Assembly (NCBI GenBank): GCA_948144175.1
Contig: CANXME010000875.1
Span: 806,001 to 870,000, forward strand
Length of the DNA stretch: 64,000 nucleotides
From: Closterium sp. NIES-65
Lineage: Eukaryota; Streptophyta; Zygnematophyceae; Desmidiales; Closteriaceae
Reading direction: 5' to 3'
The translations under genes and the position numbers were made by a program. Below are positions 11,278 through 23,700 of this stretch, piece after piece (within the stretch, counting starts at the first letter, position 1; each line of letters starts with the position of its first letter). Below the pieces are notes generated by a model. It was not told the origin of the DNA and ran no database searches. It saw only the letters and a program-made list of their open reading frames with translations.

Positions 11278-12520
11278 TGGTGTGACGAGACAAGGGGGGA
11301 TGCAGATGAGGCATGCGTGGAGTTTACAAAAGGGGACAGCAGGAGAGGCATCACATACGTGCGAGGAGAGGCATTGGTGGAGACAGCAAGGGGGGCATCA
11401 GGGAAGGCACGTGTGGATAGAGAAAGGGGGACAGCATTACGGAGGGGAGTGGTGCAAGGGCCGCAGCAGTATAGGCATGACCGGATAGGACAAAGCAAGC
11501 AGCAGTAAAGGCTTGACTGGAGGATGTCTAAGGCGGAGCAGCAGACGCATGACAGGGCTGGACATGCGAGGAAGCAGTGGACGCATGGGCAGGGCAATAG
11601 TACCACAATTAGTGAAGGAGGGATGGGAGATGCAGGAAGAGAGGCAGGAAGTGGGGTCGCAGCCAAGGCATGGATCATGGGGGCTAGGTGTAGGGGCGAG
11701 CATGCTCGGCCTAGAGCACGAGACATGGGGTGTAGTGGGAGGCATAGTGTACGGGAGCATGAGAAGCAGGTTGATGCAGATCACCCTAAGAGGCGGGGGT
11801 CTTTGACTAGAGAGGGTGGGGTGTAGGATGCTCTTGTATGTGCCTTTTTTGTTGAGAATAAAACCCATTTACCAACGCTTCAGTAATGGTCATTTTGGAT
11901 GCTAGGATGAGGCAACTAAACATCTTGTTAAACAACATGTTAACCATTGCAAGTCTCCAATCCAACTTCATTATAACTAAACCGGATGTCCTTGAAGAGT
12001 ACAATGCAATGAGATCCAATCTCCGAAATTGCTCTGCGGAAACTCCAACCAAACTTCTGCCGAAGGTTTTCACCTGAGAGGTTTGAACACACAAGCATCG
12101 CAGAAGCATGCGAACAGCGTTCGACAAAGCATCCAGAAGAAGGTATATACTTTCTCAAAATATCGTACCAAACAAGACGTTTATAAATCATTCAACAAAG
12201 CTTTAAAGCAACTCTTTTCAAAGGTTTTCTGGACGCAGGATTTTTGTGATGGCCATGCATGCCATCCTTATGGGCACGATCATGCCCACACCCACCTCCT
12301 CCTCCCTGGGCTTCCCCCAGTGCCCGCAGCATGGCAGCACCGCAGTGCCCACAACGGCGGCGGCGGTGGCATGGTGGGCAGGGCAGCAGCGTGGATTGCA
12401 GTCACAGCATCAGTGTGGCGATCGGGCGGCGCAGCCTTGACAGCAGCGGCAGCGGCGTGGTGCTGCAGAGACAGGGCGGCGTGGCACTCAATCGACAAGG
12501 TAGCATGTGGCACGGCGGCT
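11278..12520. other. No recognisable gene
   Basis: The first part, to about 11820, is A/G-rich and looks like the 3' flank of the unknown gene. An AATAAA at 11858-11863 could serve as its polyadenylation signal. The rest has short reading frames without known motifs. Confidence 0.4.
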
Positions 12521-12625
12521 TGGGGCAGGGGGGCAGGGGGGCATGGGGCAGGGGGGCATGGGGCAGGGGGGCATGGGGCAGGGGGGCATGGGGCAGGGCG
12601 GCATGGGGCAGGGGGGCACGGGGCG
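12521..12625. repeat. 15-bp minisatellite
   Basis: About six copies of GCATGGGGCAGGGGG. The unit is a multiple of three, so every frame repeats a five-residue motif such as GMGQG. No gene context supports coding. Confidence 0.85.
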
Positions 12626-14081
12626 GCATGGGGGCACGTCGAGAAGAGGTAAGCCATCCTATAGTTGTCCCAGTCGGCCTTCCGCATTGCAAGCCTTGCA
12701 AGCCTGGCTCGCGGCCTACAAATTGCTGTGCTCGTACTTTCTGTCATGTCATATCGGGCCAATGTGCCAAAGCGAGTCGACCAACCTCGACCCAATTTGA
12801 GTCAAATCTCTTCTACCAAACTCCGCTTTTTGGGTCGATTCAACTCGCAAATCAACGTTGACTCGACCTGCAAATGCGTTCCAGTCACATTTGAGGAGTG
12901 CATTTGCTTGTGGTTTAAACTAAAAATATAATGCCCGTGCTGAGGAGGCTCTCAGCAAGCTGCCAGGCTCGCCCCAGCCTTGCGACTCATGAGCCACCTC
13001 GTTCCAAACTCCCCCGGGGGTAGTCCTCCAGGTCAGGGGATGGATTTAGCATGTCTTACGCTCTTCGCCAACCTCAACCAATGGAGAATCTCTGAAACTG
13101 AGGTCTTGAATGCATGAGATTGGGCTTGGAACGTGTGTAATAGAACCCAGCACAGTCCGAGTTGCTCTGGTTTTCTATCAGCCCCATGGTCTCAAGCTGG
13201 CCCGAGTTGCGTGCGAGTCTACTTTAGGAATCTCCTTCATCAACTTAAATAGCACCTCAAACGGCCAGGCCACGAGCCCCTTCGCTCTCTCATGGTATAG
13301 GATTCCCCACCATTCTTCTTCTCCCTTCCACTATAATTTCAGATCGCGCGTGGTGTGCTCACTCTGTCTTCCCTCGCCCGCCTGGCTGTGGTAAGGAGAA
13401 ACAAGCCACGGAAGCAACCAATAATGGATTAGGTTCTATCCAGTGTGAGGATGTGTATTTGATGGGTGAGGTTGCATATTTCATGCCAGGCTGAGCTGAG
13501 ATCTTTGACTCGTCGTCATTCCTGCTCCGCATCCTCATGTAGCCTCGTATCTTGCTCCCTTCCTACTCTTGGGATCCCTTCTGGCCTATCCATCACTGGT
13601 GCGTTTTGCAACCCTCACCTACCTACTTGCATTGATGTGATGGGAGCGTCAAATTCTGCTTATACAATGGAGACATTTTTGTTTGGAGAAACTTCAACAG
13701 ATAAGGCCCCTCTGTCTTTGCATGCTACTTTTCTTTTTCTCTCGCCTCCTTTCTCTTGCACCACGATTCCCTCTTAGAAACCTTTTTTTCTGATACCATC
13801 GCTGTTCCTGGGACCTTCTGGCTGCTCTGCTCATTCAGCTCGCTTCATTTGGCTGATTTTTCATCACCTTCATACCAGCCCCTCTTGGGGAGAATTTCTA
13901 GGAGAGTACCGATTTCAGAATTCGGGGATAGGTTGCGTGAGTGGGAGATCCATGATGGTCGTGCATGCGTGGAGGTGTACATAACAACCTTACAGCCTTC
14001 CTCGCATCTCGTTTCTGTAATGAGAACCAAAGGCACAAATCCAGTTTAGCAAAAACGAAAGACCCAGATCGGAGTGGGCCT
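12626..14081. other. No recognisable gene
   Basis: Reading frames of up to about 100 codons near 13110-14049 carry no motif I know and do not join by obvious splice sites. The tail, 14051-14055, is the terminator of the tRNA gene that follows. Confidence 0.45.
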
Positions 14082-14153
14082 TATCAGAGCGAGGTTTCGA
14101 TCCTCGGACCTATGGGTTATGGGCCCACCACGCTTCCGCTGCGCCACTCTGAT
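14082..14153 (-). tRNA. Initiator tRNA-Met (CAT)
   Basis: The minus strand folds into a 72-nt tRNA. The acceptor stem pairs ATCAGAG with CTCTGAT, and the discriminator base is A. The anticodon CAT is at 14119-14121 in the loop CCCATAA, and GGG/CCC pairs close the anticodon stem, a mark of initiators. The T-arm reads GGATCGAAACC, with A in place of the usual T of TTC, as in eukaryotic initiator tRNAs. The internal A box (GTGGCGCAGCGG) and B box are intact and there is no intron. A run of five T follows on the minus strand at 14055-14051 as the Pol III terminator. The sequence closely matches plant initiator tRNAs as I know them, and it is probably functional. Confidence 0.95.
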
Positions 14154-14304
14154 GTGTTTAAGTTATTCCGTTTTGTTTCCCGTCCCTTTTGACTTCTACC
14201 CTCCTTGCTCCTCCTCTTGTACTCTCCTTGCCCCTCCTGGCCTTCCCTTGTTCCAACGCAGTCTGACTTCATACCAGATGCGTGAGTGTGCTTGATCCAT
14301 ACTT

Positions 14305-15120
14305 GTGTTCTACCTACTCTACTTGTATTCTACCTACTCTACTTGTGTTCTACCTATTCTACTTGTGTTCTATCTAATCTACTTGTTGTGTTCTACCTAC
14401 TCTACTTGTCTTCTACCTACTCTACTTGTCTTCTACCTACTCTACTTGTCTTCTACCTACTCAACTTGTCTTCTACCTACTCTACTTGTCTTCTACCTAC
14501 TCTACTTGTGTTCTACCTACTCTACTTGTCTTCTACCTACTCTACTTGTCTTCTACCTACTCTACTTGTCTTCTGCCTACTCTACTTGTCTTCTACCTAC
14601 TCTACTTGTCTTCTACCTACTCTACTTGTCTTCTACCTACTCTACTTGTCTTCTACCAACTCTACTTGTCTTCTACCTACTCTACTTGTGTTCTACCTAC
14701 TCTACTTGTCTTCTACCTACTCTACTTGTCTTCTACCTACTCTACTTGTCTTCTACCTACTCTACTTGTCTTCTACCTACTCTACTTGTCTTCTACCTAC
14801 TCTACTTGTCTTCTACCTACTCTACTTGTCTTCTACCTACTCTACTTGTTTTCTACCTACTCTACTTGTCTTCTACCTACTCTACTTGTCTTCTACCTAC
14901 TCTACTTGTCTTCTACCTACTCTACTTGTCTTCTACCTACTCTACTTGTCTTCTACCTACTCTACTTGTCTTCTACCTACTCTACTTGTCTTCTACCTAC
15001 TCTACTTGTCTTCTACCTAATCTACTTGTCTTCTACCTACTCTACTTGTGTTCTACCTACTCTACTTGTGTTCTACCTACTCTACTTGTGTTCTACCTAC
15101 TCTACATGTCTTCTACCTAC
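14305..15120. repeat. 20-bp minisatellite, open in three frames
   Basis: About 41 copies of TTCTACCTACTCTACTTGTC, with C/G variation at the last base in some copies. The array lies just upstream of the initiator tRNA gene. All three plus-strand frames stay open for 240-310 codons because the unit has no stop in any frame. The product would be LLPTLLVFYLLYLSSTYSTC repeats. It is almost certainly not translated. Confidence 0.95.
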
Positions 15121-15333
15121 TCTCCATCTTCTTCTGCTCCTCGTCTCCTCTCTTACTCACATTAGCCCCTCGTCCCTCACGCCCATGAGATGTCTGTCCA
15201 TTGACTTCCCCCCTTCTCCCCCCTATCTTCTGTTTTCCTCACGAGAATTGACTCTACCCTACTCAGAACCTGGCTGCATTCTCTATGCTGTAGTGAAAGA
15301 GGTGGTTGAACGCAATGATCAGTCATTGAAGAT

Positions 15334-17551
15334 ATGGCTGCTGAGAAGGTGATGGGTACACCGATCGATGTGGTCAAAGAGGCGGTGCTGGCAGCAGTGA
15401 GAGAGGAGCTGGCTGCACACAAGGAGGAGGTGGATGAGCTGCGGTATATGTCAACCGCAGTGAAGGAGAGGAATGAAGCAATTGCTTCTCTGATGGAGGA
15501 ATTGGCAGCAGTCAAGTGGGAGTTGGCAGTGGTTAATGGGGAGTTGGTGGAACAAAAGGTCGCTGTGGCATAGCAATGGGCTGAGAGGACTCAGGCATCG
15601 GCTGTAAGAGTGCCGAGGGGGGAGAGTAGAAAAAGAAGGCAAGTATTGACAGCGGAGCTAGCACGGGAGACAGAGGAGTGGAAAGGGGGGGTGCAGGTGA
15701 TGAATTGGCTGTGTGGTATAGAGAAAGGGCAGACAAGACAAGATCTGAAGTTGAATGTTGAGGTGGAAATCAGGAAAAGTAAAGGTGATCGCAGGGCTGC
15801 ATGGCAGGTGAGTGCTGATTCAACTGTTTCACAGGGCTGCATGTTGTTACTCTCTGTTTCGTTCTTGTCACTCTGACCATCCCTTTCCTTGTCTTCTATT
15901 CCCGCTCAACCTATTCCTTCCAGGCAATCAAGTCAGCCACTCATGCGAGCACTCTGACAATGAGGCGACTCCCCCTCGGCCCCTCAAATGCCATCTTCGG
16001 CCATGTGTCCACAATGACTCGCCTGCAGATCATCGACCTACAACTTGGTTCAGATTTCAGTGCAGAGGGCATGAAGCACCTCTACACACTGCCACGGCTT
16101 GAGATGCTATACATCAGTCACACAGACATTTTAGACGGTGCTTGGAAGGCATTGGGTCAATGGTCGGTCTTAGATACCTCTATCTCCAAGAGAAGCATGT
16201 AACTGATGCTGGTCTGCCGCACTTGATAGGTCTCTCCTCTCTCAAACTACCCATGGCTTACTAACTGCAAGGGTGTGATAAATGCTGGCATGGTGCATGT
16301 GAGTAAACTGACCAAACTGGAGGAGCTCAGTGTGTATGACACACAAGTCACAGATGACGGGCTGCAGCAGCTGACTGCCCTGAACAAGCTGATAGATGTC
16401 TGGCCGCCAGAAGGGGGTAAGCTTAGGAACACTGATGTATGCAGGCGTATAGACAGGCTGGCAGGGTGTGATACCGTATTCTCCCAGATAAAACACCCCC
16501 CCGTAATTGTACACCCCCGGGTAGCTTATACGGGGTGGGTGTTATATCCGGCCCCGTTAGTACTACACCCCCCCCCCCCCCCCCCCTTTGAGGTGATTCT
16601 CTATAACACCGCCCTTTTATTATAGATTCCTATTATAGCTGTTATCGAGTCCGATTCCTTACGGGAGGATATTGTGAGAATCGCTCCCTATAATAAATTT
16701 CGCATGTACTTTCACTTAGAATCAGCCGAGATATCCCCCCTCCCACAATCTCGTTGTTGCCACGCTGGCGTATCTTCCACTGAAAGTGGTCCAAAAGGTG
16801 AAGTGAAGTGGCCCAAGTGGCCCACAATATCCTTGTACTCGGTTTTGCGGCATTGATCAACAATGTTGAAGTGAAGTCAGACCCCTGATTTTGTTTCACA
16901 TCTTTTCTGCTTTATAAAAAATATACCATACAATAAGACCCGGGTGTTATGTAGGATTTTCCTTTGAGGAGACCCCCCTTCATTTTTTTCCAGTGGTTTT
17001 CATAATATCCTAGGGTGTTTTATCCGGAAGAATGCGGTATGGAGGGGTTGAGGTGATGAGGTGAGGGCAGAGTAGGCTGGCAAGGCTTTGTTCGTAACAA
17101 ATATATGTAACCCGTATAGAGCAGCCTCCATCCATATGACCTGTACACATAGATATATAATGGAAACATAAGGGGGTGAAGTTGTGCCTTGTAGTCATGC
17201 CCAAACATGCATCGCATCGCAGGCGACTTGGAATAGTTATATGAGGAGAGGACTGTCTGACTCAGTTCAGGTGTAGTGTATTCTGCAATGTGATGTTGTG
17301 ACAGCGAGCGAAGTTTTCCTAGAAAGACGAGGGACAGTGCCTGCAAGGGAAGGCCGGTCATGCACACTGTTCCTCACCCACCCAGTCCATCGCCTCATTC
17401 TCTCCTCCTCACTCTCTTCCTTGACCGTGAACAACTCCCATGCTCTCCATCTCTTGCAGCAACAACAAATGGTGTGAAGGAGATGTTGCCCTCCTCCCTT
17501 GAAGAGTTGGATTTGGGTGGCATGCTGCAGGCAATGAAGGCTTGCATTTAA
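15334..17551 (+). pseudogene. Leucine-rich-repeat gene, decayed
   Basis: The first part codes a coiled coil (EELAAHKEEVDELRYM, MEELAAVKWELAVV). Its frame has one TAG at 15571-15573 and goes on in frame to a donor at 15808. The next exon starts at 15924 and codes LRRs: LQIIDLQLGSDFSAEGMKHL and LPRLEMLYISHTDI. Further LRRs of the AMN1 type follow (VTDAGLPHLIGLSSL; LTKLEELSVYDTQVTDDGLQ). They sit in shifted frames, with slips near 16160 and 16250. A donor at 16417 and an acceptor ending at 17459 would join a last exon with LPSSLEELDLGG and a TAA stop. A MITE lies inside that intron. One stop and two frame slips suggest a pseudogene, though the repeat class is clear. The family is common among plant and algal LRR proteins of unknown ligand. 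Confidence 0.65.
16471..17039. mobile_element. MITE with 28-bp TIRs and TA duplication (Tc1/mariner-like)
   Basis: The ends are inverted copies. The left end starts TACCGTATTCTCCCAGATAA and the right end, reversed, starts TACCGCATTCTTCCGGATAA. Both go on AACACCC, with four mismatches in 28 bases. The outer TA of each end fits a TA target duplication. The inside is non-coding and has a long C run at about 16566-16586. The element sits in an intron of the LRR pseudogene. The superfamily call rests on the TA duplication alone. Confidence 0.7.
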
Positions 17552-17781
17552 AGCCAGCGGCTAAAATAGTGACCCCCCCCTTCTAGTTGGGTCCACTTGA
17601 ATTCTTTAAGGAAGTTTGGGTGGTGTTATGTTCTTTTTTTTTGTCAAACACGTTTGATACTCGTGTGAGTCTTCGCATATTTTATCCAACAAAAGGCATC
17701 GCAAGCATGTGCACTGCAAGTCTCATTCACATGCAGTGCCAATTTCACAGATGTGGAATTCACTCACAGCAAAACGCCTTA

Positions 17782-18025
17782 GGGCGTGTTACATTTTTTC
17801 AAGTCGCTGATAGTCAGGACGGTTATTCGGACGCGTGCGAAGATTGCGACGTCGTACGGTCGCTTTGCGACCAAAGCGAAGTCGTAATGAGGCAATACGA
17901 AGAATACGACGTTGTTTAGACCCTAACGAGCTCACTGCCGAGAATTGACGCCCTCTGTAACCACACAATCGTCCGGACGATTGGCCATCCGGACGAAAAA
18001 AAAAATACAAAACTATAACACGCCC
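17782..18025. mobile_element. MITE with TTA duplication (PIF/Harbinger-like)
   Basis: A 244-bp element begins GGGCGTGTTACATTTTTT and ends with the reverse complement of GGGCGTGTTATAGTTTT. It is flanked by TTA at 17779-17781 and 18026-18028. A GGG(C)GTGTT end plus a three-base TWA duplication is typical of PIF/Harbinger MITEs. The inside has short inverted pieces around CGTCCGGACGATTGG and no coding capacity. The ends are still very similar, so the copy is not very old. Confidence 0.75.
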
Positions 18026-18279
18026 TTAGCCAAAAACCTGTATGGCGGCAAAAACAGCATCGAGGAACAAAAAGAACGGAAAAACCAGAGAGTTAGCAGG
18101 GTGACCAGAGAAGAACGCGACAGGGCGACGGAAACGGGGCGTGAGGAGAGATATAAGTGTGCACAAATCGCAACGGGGCGTGAGGAGAGATATAAGTGTG
18201 CAAAAATCGCGGAAAGAGGTAGGGTGATGGGAGGGCAGGGAAGAAGGGCGCGAAGAGCACGACGACTGCATCTTGCGAT

Positions 18280-18353
18280 AGCGACGGGAAGGGAGGGGAG
18301 AGCTCGATGGTGACGGGAAGGGAGGGGAGAGAGCGAGGGCAACGGGAAGGAAG

Positions 18354-18422
<69 letters not shown>

Positions 18423-18690
18423 CGACGGGAAGGGAGAGGAGAGAACGATGGCGACGGGAAGGAAGGGGAGAGAGAGAGGGCGACGGGAAGGGAGGAGGGA
18501 GAGCGATGGCGACGGGAAGGGAGGGGAGAGAGCGAGGTCACCAGGAAGGGAGGGGAGAGAGAGAGGGCGACGGGAAGGGAGGGGAGAGAGAGAGGGCGAC
18601 GGGAAGGGAGTGGGGAGAGAGAGGGCGACGGGAAGCGAGGGGAGGGAGCGAGGGCGACGGGAAGGGAGGGGAGAGAGAGAGGGCGATGGA
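18280..18690. repeat. GA-rich minisatellite with a (GA)n core
   Basis: Units of about 25-30 bases around GGCGACGGGAAGGGAGGGGA alternate with GA runs. The longest (GA)n is at about 18355-18420. One strand is almost pure purine. Long frames coding Gly/Arg/Glu are artefacts of composition. Confidence 0.9.
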
Positions 18691-20705
18691 TGGATTAACT
18701 GCACGAAAAAAACAAAAGAAAAAGGCTAAAATGGGTCACGGTAACGCGATAGCAGAGGGAGAACAAGACGGCAACGAGAGGACAAAGGAGATATAGTTGC
18801 AAAACGAGGGAACGAGAGGGCGAGTGAGAGGGCGACGAAGTGGAGATGCAAAGGGAGACTCGAAGGGCGACGGGAGGCCGATTCGAGGAGAGGCGACGGC
18901 TGAAGTGGAGGGGGAGAGAGGAAGGACGGTCGGAAGGCCGATTCGAGGCGACTTACCAAAATCGCGACGGAAACGAGGTGGCTCGTGGGAGAAAGGAGGG
19001 GAAGGCTGATTCGCATGCGAGTAGGGGGTGAAGATTCATACTAAGCTAATATATTACGCATGTGAGCTAAGTCCCTAGTTACGGCACGTGCCTAGGCCAG
19101 TAAAAAATAGGCGTTCTCAGCTATGCTATGCTACTTCGTGACTGAAAATCAGCTAGTTGTGAACCCAGTTCCAACTTGAACTGGAAGTTCGCCCAACGAT
19201 GGAAACCATCGCTGGACAACGGTCGTGTGGGTGCAGCATGTAGAAATGCGACGGCGTGCCGTGCGCCGAAAAAAACGTTTTGGCGGGACTCTTACCACGT
19301 TGTGGCGGAGTTCCGAGTGCGTTTGCCCCATGATCCGAGGCCTTGGATCCGTGTGTTCCGGATTCCGAAGGGCTTGGGCGCAAGGCTCCGCCGCATACGA
19401 CACGGCCAGCCGCTCACAATTCCGCGCCCACCTGACCGTGAAAAATGTGTTCCAACGAACCTGCCCTGACCCTTTGTGCCAGTGATGTTTGTCGCGAATG
19501 ACATTTTTCGCCATCGTAACTCTTTGGCCGACAAGTGACGACCGCCGGTCGCATGGCCGGTTGCGACCAACTGGTCTTCCTTGCGTCGTTATATGCTTTA
19601 ACTCGGTTTTTTTTTTTCTGCCACCTTAAAGCTGCAGCACACGTGTTCCTTTATACCTTTGATCTTATGTGTTTTATAAATAACATGAGTACAAGTGTAG
19701 CATCCTACGTTTGCTCATTGTGTTTTATAGTCATTGTTTACCAACTGTAGGTGTTCTGCACACGTGGCCATGGCAACAGTTGTTGTCAGAGTCCCAAGGC
19801 TGCAAGAGCCAATCAGCGTCTAGAAGGACCATATCCCAACTGTTGTTTTTTGGCGGGAGAATCATCCAGCCCAGGGTTGGATGACCAGATCTGGACACGG
19901 GCTTCTGTGTGTGGTGGATGGGTATGAATGGATGTTTTCGTGCTCATTTGCTTCTTTTCATTTGCATTTCATGCTCCGCAAGCTCTTTGAGATCTTTTCA
20001 TCCAGCACCTGTTAGTCCACCAGCGTAATCTTTTAAGCCTGCTTGGCCCACTGGCAGAACATTGGCGTCCTCGACATAGTGACGTAGGTCGTATAGAGTG
20101 GGTTTTTTTTTTGGGTCAGCCCGGTTAGGATAACTGCAGTCGTACTTGTTAGGTCGCATATGTAGGCGCAGACGTGTGTGGTATAATATTTTGTCGGTAG
20201 AACTGTTTGTATTTGCCCGGAACAATTGTCGTAGGTCGTCCGCTCTTGTAGGCGGACATCTTCGACGTTAGGCTTCTTTTATCGGTAAAAGTATTCGCTC
20301 CCGATCCATCATATCGTCGAACCCACGAAAGTTATGTACAAGCATAAGGGTGCCGTAGATGATTATATCCGTATAATGGTAGGAACTTATTTTCGTTGTT
20401 TCGTTGTAGAGAATTAAAGCGGTAAAACAAAGTGTGACAGAGCTATACGGTACGGGACAGTCAAGCGACCCTGTATACGCAAATTGTAGGCGCAGATATA
20501 TTTAAACGCAAGTTGTAGGCGGTGTTCGAAGACCAATGTGCAGACGTCTGAAGCACAGACTCTCTTACGCCTTCTGCGCTTAGCCCACTAAGCATTCTGC
20601 CTATGTTATCTGCACACTTGCGAATCGTTACCACCTACCGCGGCTGACACCATCCGATTCTTTCGTCTAGTCTCGGTTGCTAGCTAATAAATTAGGAATC
20701 TGTGA
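18691..20705. other. No recognisable gene; upstream region of the recombinase gene
   Basis: 18691-19020 is an A/G-rich extension of the array. 19140-19560 holds overlapping frames of under 125 codons with no known motif. 20040-20620 has several diverged copies of a TTGTAGGCG-like motif (near 20157, 20249, 20486, 20513). This may be the 5' part of the mobile element that follows, but no boundary is visible. Confidence 0.4.
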
Positions 20706-23700
20706 ATGGCCGACAGCTCGGTCCACTCTCGCCCCATGGCAGCCCAGGGCGCAGAGGATGGAGAAGAAGACCTGGAGGACGTTGAAAATACTGACCAAGA
20801 CTACGCACAGGATCGCGAGAACGATAGCGAGTTTGAGGCGACCGAGGAGGATTTGTTTCAGGGTGGTCTCTACGAACCATCCGTCCGGATTCAAGTCCAG
20901 GGGAGTGAAGAAGAGAGTGAAGGGCCGGGAGGCGATGGAGTGCGCCCACGACCCGGTGCACCCGAAGAACGGTACGAGGATGGAGATCACTCTGACGCAG
21001 AAGAGGGGGGAGAATCATCGCCAGGACGACGACGACCTCCCGATTCTGCGAGCCATGTCGAGCAGGCTGCGGCCCCCGGAAATGCGCAGCGGCAGACCGA
21101 CGTTGCGGAAAAGGAGAGCAGGATCCGGCGTTCAACAATCCCGCTTCGACTGATAGAGGCCGGGACGAGAAGGCACTATTGTTTCCACTTTCTACACTTC
21201 AAGTGGTGGGTGATAATCTTCATGGCAACTATGGTAGATGTCCCTGTGGCAGATAGCCTTGCTCCCTCTCTGCATGACGAGGTTGGATTGCATATGAGCA
21301 ATAACTTGGGAAACGATGGGTGGTCGTGCAGCTCTGACGAGTGGCAGATTCATCTGCACGGGCCGCGAATCACGGAATGGAGGCTCGGCCGATACATCGA
21401 GTATCTCTTCTGCGAAACTGACGAGCAGGCAAAGTTTTTGCGTGGAAAAATGCGGCCAGACATCGAGAAATATGTGGGGAAGGAGGCAAAGGGGTGCACG
21501 GCTTCAATGATCAAGGCAAAGATGAACGCAATGGGATGCCTTGCCAGGTGCGAGGCGAGGCTCTACGGCTTCTCCATCACACTGACCAAGGACTGGATCA
21601 AGGATGCTCGGGATTATCTCAAAGTCAAGCTGAAGGATCTGAACGACGAGCAAGTCGCGTGAGTAACATATACGTGTGCTTTCTGTTTGTGTGAATGTTG
21701 TTGTACATGGTTTACATAATTACTGTGCTATTCTATGCAGGGATGGTCGAGATCAAACCCGTGGATCAATTGGTGATCGCTATACGGGAAGCCAGTATAG
21801 GACGCTGCATCTTACTGTTCTGCGAAAAGAGCTCCTAGAGATCTGGTGGCGGACGCCTCCGTCACAAATCTCGCTTCCTCTCTGGAAGGCTCTGCAAGTC
21901 CCGATTATGATGCACCTCGGACACCAATTTCTCGGAAGAGGGTGCAGCATTCGAAAGATTCGACTTGGAAACCTGTTTGTCCGCATGACGCGGAGCACAT
22001 CACACCTCGACGACTATCTAGACGTTTTCATACTCGTCGTTGTTTCCAGGAAGTCGAAGACCAACCCCAACAACAAGCTGAGTCATCATTTTCTTGCAAG
22101 GCATAGGGACTGGCGGCTCTGCGGAATGGGCCATGTGTTCCTGTGGCTTTATTTCATCTACGACCTCGTTCCTCTGCGCTACGGCCCCGGTATCGTCGAG
22201 CCTCTCGACTTTTGTGAACCGATCTTGTGGACGAAAGCGCACCTCTTCTTTTCTTTGAAGAAGGGCGACCAGGGAAAGCAGAAGCAAGACGAGATGCACT
22301 ACAAAACGCATAACACCTGGATTAAGTGGGCCATGACGAAGGCGAGATGGATTCTGAGCAAGGTAACACATGCATTCCGCAGATCCTGAGCGCAACAACT
22401 CCATGACGACGGTTGCTCCGACAACGATATCGGCACTCTCGGCGGATGGGCGCAGGGGGAGTTGCGGAGGTGTTATGTGTTCGGCATACCGTTCAAGCCG
22501 GTTTGGCTGCTGGCAGGATTCAGCGGGGATCGTGGAGACTACTACATCGGCAGAGCCCGCGCCAAGCTTCCGCGGCATAAGGTTAAGGAGAAGGATGAGT
22601 GGTTGCAGCTCTTGGATCTCTTGAGGCTTCACATTTTCCCCTGGGTCGAAGAGGGTTGGAAGAAGGTACGTGCTAGTGTACAGTCTTCGCGTTCGTAGCT
22701 TAATTTTGAAACGCAATTATGAACCGTCCCATTTCTCCTGCATACTCGTCCCGTCAGGTCGAAGAATGGAACGCTGCGCAGACCGATCCGCTGAAGAGGC
22801 ACTATGCGGGGGCGAGGTTCCTAGACACCCTCGCGAGCATCGGACGCCTCGTTGTTGCACAGGATCTGGCCATGATGTGGGCGTTCTGCCATCAGCACGG
22901 CGTGAGAAACCCGCGGTGCAATTGCGAGAGGCATCCATATGTGCAGATGAGCCCCTTGTGCAACCACCCGCTGTTCCAAAAGTGGGCGTACCTGGTCGCT
23001 ATCTCTCACTTCCAGGGCGAGAAGCTTCGGGCAACCGGCCAAACCACCGCCAAAGCAGTAAGTGCCTGCTATTAGTGGTAGAGAGGAGTTATTCGTTCAT
23101 GCTGAGTTCTGCCGTGTTGGTTTCTGCAGGACGCTATTTTTCGCACGACCGCAGAAGAGAAGCTGCATAAGATGCACCTCACCGCCAATATGCTCAGGGA
23201 GGAGCTTGGGATTTTGAGAGGACGTGAAATGCAGTTGGCGATGGAGAACGCTGAACTGAGGGAGAAACTCGCCGCTGAGCGAGAGGACAAGGCTCGGGTC
23301 ATTGCAGAGTTCGAAGCATACAGGAGGTCTGTTGCGGCCAGGGATGACGCGGCAAACACCTCTGCAGAGATCGACGGATCGTCGAAGAGCGCGGGAACAG
23401 GAGGAAACCAGGCAACGGACGCATCCAAAGCACCAGTTGCCGTAGAAGAATTCTTCGTCGTGGTCGTTGTGTCTTGGCGCGAAGCCACCACTGTTGCTGC
23501 TGCCTGGAAAGTGTGGGTGCAGCCAAGCCTCATCATGGGCGGCCGGTCACTGCGCGAAGTCTTTGCAGAGTTCGACCGGTATAAGAAGAAGGGCAAGAAT
23601 TCCAGCTTCATCACCGCATATTCCCGGTTCGCTGTCAAAGGTACGCCCGGGATGGCTGTGGGTGCATGCGAGCGAAAGATGCGTTGCGTGCATCGTGTCA

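Noticed and set aside
10569-11726. 385-codon minus-strand frame rich in Ser, Leu and Pro
   Set aside because: Antisense of the Glu/Lys repeats in exon 7 of the unknown gene.
11807-12191. Short frames after the unknown gene as a separate gene
   Set aside because: No motif, no splice partners and AT-rich composition like a 3' flank.
14286-15352. Three open plus-strand frames of 240-310 codons, membrane-like composition
   Set aside because: All three are readings of the same 20-bp minisatellite.
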